DNA of 64,000 nucleotides from Paramecium pentaurelia (taxonomy: Eukaryota; Ciliophora; Oligohymenophorea; Peniculida; Parameciidae), in NCBI GenBank assembly GCA_905183005.1, contig CAJJDO010000120.1, forward strand, positions 199,931 to 263,930, given 5' to 3'. Below are positions 61,902 through 64,000 of this stretch, piece after piece; positions within the stretch are counted from its first letter, which is position 1, and each line of letters opens with the position of its first letter. The notes under the pieces are model-generated. The model did not search any database and was not told the origin of the DNA. It saw only the letters and a list, made by a program, of their open reading frames with translations. Both the position numbers and the translations under genes were made by a program.

Positions 61902-62760
61902 ATGAGTATAATGGCTCTTTTCAAAAATTGTTATGAACATTTCAAAGGCAAATTTTCTAAATAATACATTTCTGCTCAAACTCCAAAAATGCATTAGAAA
62001 AAAAAAGTGCTTGTTTTAGATTTAGATGAGACTTTAGTTCATTGTGAATTTAAAGAGAATCCTAATTTTTAACATGAAGCCATATTAAAAGTTATTCATA
62101 AAGGATAAGAATATAAAGTTTACTTAAGAACTAGGCCACATTTAAATAAATTTTTATTAGAAGCTAGTTAAGATTATGAAATCATTATCTTTACTGCTGG
62201 TTATGAAGTATATTGTGAAAAAGTTTTAGAGCATATTGACAAAGATAGATTGATTTCAGATTATTATGCAAGAGGAAGTTGTTAATTTATTAATGGAGTT
62301 TGTTTTAAAGATTTATTCTTACTAGATAGATTGATGGAAGATATAATTTTTATAGATGTAAACTTGCAATAAATATTAGAATAATCCTAATGCTTTTGAC
62401 AGATGTCAAGAAAATGGATTACTAATACCTTCCTATCTTGATTCAGATGATGATGATTGTCTATTAAAATTAATTCCTTTTCTTAAATTTCTATCTAAGA
62501 AAAAAGACTTAAGACCAATTATGTAACATCTTCATTCATATGAAAATAACATTGGAGCTACATTATTTACAGATAACTAAAAAACTTTAGAAATATAAAA
62601 AGAAGCAATGGATGATGATTCTCTAAGTGAAGATAATGTAGTTAAAAAAGAAATTGATATTACAGATTTAGATATTAAACATAAAAAAACTTAAACTCAT
62701 TTTGAAATAGTTTCTAAAGTAGGTAATAAAATAAGAAGTGCTACTCTATTTTCTGGATGA
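61902..62760 (+). CDS. DLDET-type (SCP/NIF-like) phosphatase
   Basis: HAD-fold phosphatase of 278 residues after one 22-nt intron (GTAAAC...ATTAG, near 62357). ATG 61902 (MSIMALFKNCYEHFKGK); a second in-frame ATG follows three codons later. Catalytic motif KKVLVLDLDETLVHCEF, then VYLRTRPHLNKFLLEA, YEIIIFTAGYEVYCEKVLEH and ISDYYARGSCQF. The third motif is LDRLMEDIIFIDNNPNAF, with DN in place of the usual DNSP context, as in SCP/dullard proteins. The domain covers most of the protein; the acidic tail is variable. TGA 62758. It is convergent with the next gene, 38 nt away. Confidence 0.9.
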
Positions 62761-62798
62761 AATGAATTATTAAAAATTAATTTCATTTTTTTCAATAC

Positions 62799-64000
62799 TC
62801 AATAATGTTAAATTAATTATTCTATTGCAACAATCTCATTATGATCTTTATTATCATATTTACCATTTAAGACTGGTAACTTAGAATATAAGAATAATCA
62901 ATTAATATAAAATATTATTACCATTAAATTTGCATATAATTTAATATATTCTATTGAGTTTCCATTAAATATTCTAATATAATCATTAATCTACAAATTT
63001 CATTATTTCTATATGTTTAAAATTCTTAATATAAATAACATCCTGCTGGAAATCGATAAAAATAAAGGAATGTAATAATAAATATAATTTATAAAATTTG
63101 GTAATAAACACATATTAAAAGTTAATCATAGCCTTTATTATTTTACAATTTGTTTGATAATAGCTAGACATTTAGTTTCATTTAGACTTTCTAATGGCAT
63201 CAAGATGAATGTAAATTTACTTGCTGAAACTAATTCTTATATTTTGGACAAATTTGAAATCTACAAAGTTCCTTATGCTACTAAAACTGAAAATCCAAAA
63301 ATTAAATAAAAAAACAAAGTATTTTAAAAATCATTATGTAATATTTTAGTTGTTGATTCCAAAATAGTAACATAAAATTTAACTACAGCTTTGTTAATAT
63401 CAAAAAAGTATTCTAAAACATAATGCTTAAATTCTAAAGTTGATAAAAAATATTCAGTTTCAGTTTTATTTATATTTATTTATCCTTATAATTCTAATTA
63501 ATAATATGATTTCAAAATTGCAATTAATCTATGATATTAATAATTAATTACTTTGAAAAAATTCCATTAATTCCATTCCTAAAAATTTCTCTATTATTGT
63601 CCTCATCTTTTGGTTTAGGGTATTCTGGAAAATAGAAAAATTAATTATTAGTAAAATTACAGAACGGAAGCTAATCATCCATCACAGAACACAAATCATC
63701 TTAATATAATGTTTATAATATTTCTTTGTCAATTTAAGATATTTTTTTTGAATTTACTATATCTTAAAAAATTATTTCGTTGATTTCTTAAGCTTTTTAA
63801 TATTTTAATTGAAATTTAGCTAATAATTCTTATTCTAAGATATGAAAATATTTATCTGTATCCAATAATTATGGATTTAAGTCAAGAAAACCTAATTAAC
63901 GAACTTTTTCTGATAAAATTGAATTTGTTTTTAATAACTAAGTTAAAATCATTAAAGAATCTAAATCTTATTTGAATTAAACATATTAGATTGTTAATTG
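62799..64000 (-). CDS. Protein of unknown function, partial (5' end outside window)
   Basis: Not recognised. Coding pattern enters from the right edge and ends at TGA 62799 (...KDHNEIVAIEQLIQHY). The upstream exon is helical (SEKVRQLGFLDLNPQLLDTD, ELLAKFQLKYQKAQEIN) and contains LYQDDLCSVMDDQLPFCNF, with two cysteines. Downstream are hydrophobic stretches likely to be membrane spans (NTLFFYLIFGFSVLVAQGTL, NFINYIYYYIPLFLSIS). At least one short intron falls near 63530-63550. The style resembles large ciliate multi-span proteins with extracytosolic Cys segments. The N-terminus is not in the window. Confidence 0.55.

Noticed and set aside
1..64000. CRISPR arrays, bacterial operons or ribosome binding sites
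   Set aside because: The genetic code, introns and gene families show nuclear ciliate DNA; no such elements were found.

Overview
The window reads as ciliate macronuclear DNA, most likely from Paramecium. Base composition is very AT-rich. Every long reading frame opens only if TAA and TAG are read as glutamine and TGA as the sole stop. Coding frames are rejoined by tiny GT..AG introns of about 20-35 nt, usually GTA...TAG, sometimes ending AAG. Genes are packed tightly on both strands with short gaps and no operons. Because stop-delimited ORFs in the standard code are meaningless here, gene limits below were read by hand in the ciliate code and intron-corrected. For many genes the intron-corrected length came out as an exact multiple of three, which supports the models.

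Layout. 0.35-4.2 kb: a cyclic-nucleotide-domain K+ channel (+). 4.3-10.2 kb: a giant four-domain voltage-gated cation channel (-) with an all-aspartate selectivity filter. 10.3-11.2 kb: a Ser-rich unknown protein (-). 13.0 kb: a tRNA-Pro(CGG)-like gene (-). 13.3-16.6 kb: two membrane proteins of unknown role (+). 16.6-18.4 kb: a DLDET-type CTD-like phosphatase (-). 18.6-23.5 kb: a large HEAT-repeat protein (+). 23.6-25.2 kb: a calcium-dependent protein kinase (-). 25.35-26.06 kb: an unknown protein (-). 26.3-28.3 kb: an ABHD11-like hydrolase (-), printed twice around a single N. 28.4-37.1 kb: a CFAP47-like ciliary central-pair protein (+). 37.2-38.4 kb: a complex III hinge-like protein and a zinc-finger/RING protein (-). 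38.9-40.2 kb: a divergent beta-related tubulin (+). 40.6-42.7 kb: a YANK/STK32-type kinase (-). 44.8-47.4 kb: a p24 cargo receptor (-) and a small unknown gene (+), again duplicated around a single N. 47.4-48.8 kb: ethanolamine-phosphate cytidylyltransferase (-). 48.8-49.7 kb: an unknown Gln-rich protein (+). 50.1-52.8 kb: a hybrid histidine kinase (+). 53.3-53.8 kb: ribosomal protein eS24 (+). 54.0-57.0 kb: a secreted acidic repeat protein (+). 57.0-58.3 kb: a decayed gene (-). 59.3-61.8 kb: a second K+ channel (+). 61.9-62.8 kb: a second DLDET phosphatase (+). 62.8 kb to the window end: a partial unknown protein (-).

Functionally the region is an ordinary mixture, but many genes fit the biology of a swimming, excitable ciliate: two K+ channels and a Ca2+-type channel for membrane excitability, a CDPK to read Ca2+, a central-apparatus protein and a special tubulin for cilia and basal bodies, and p24 for the secretory route.

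The sequence itself raises an assembly caution. Two blocks of about 1.1 kb are exact repeats separated by one N, which looks like contig ends that overlap but were never merged; the true region is probably about 2.2 kb shorter than printed. Several intergenic stretches hold gene relics, recognisable because tryptophan-like positions have become TGA, the only stop in this code.
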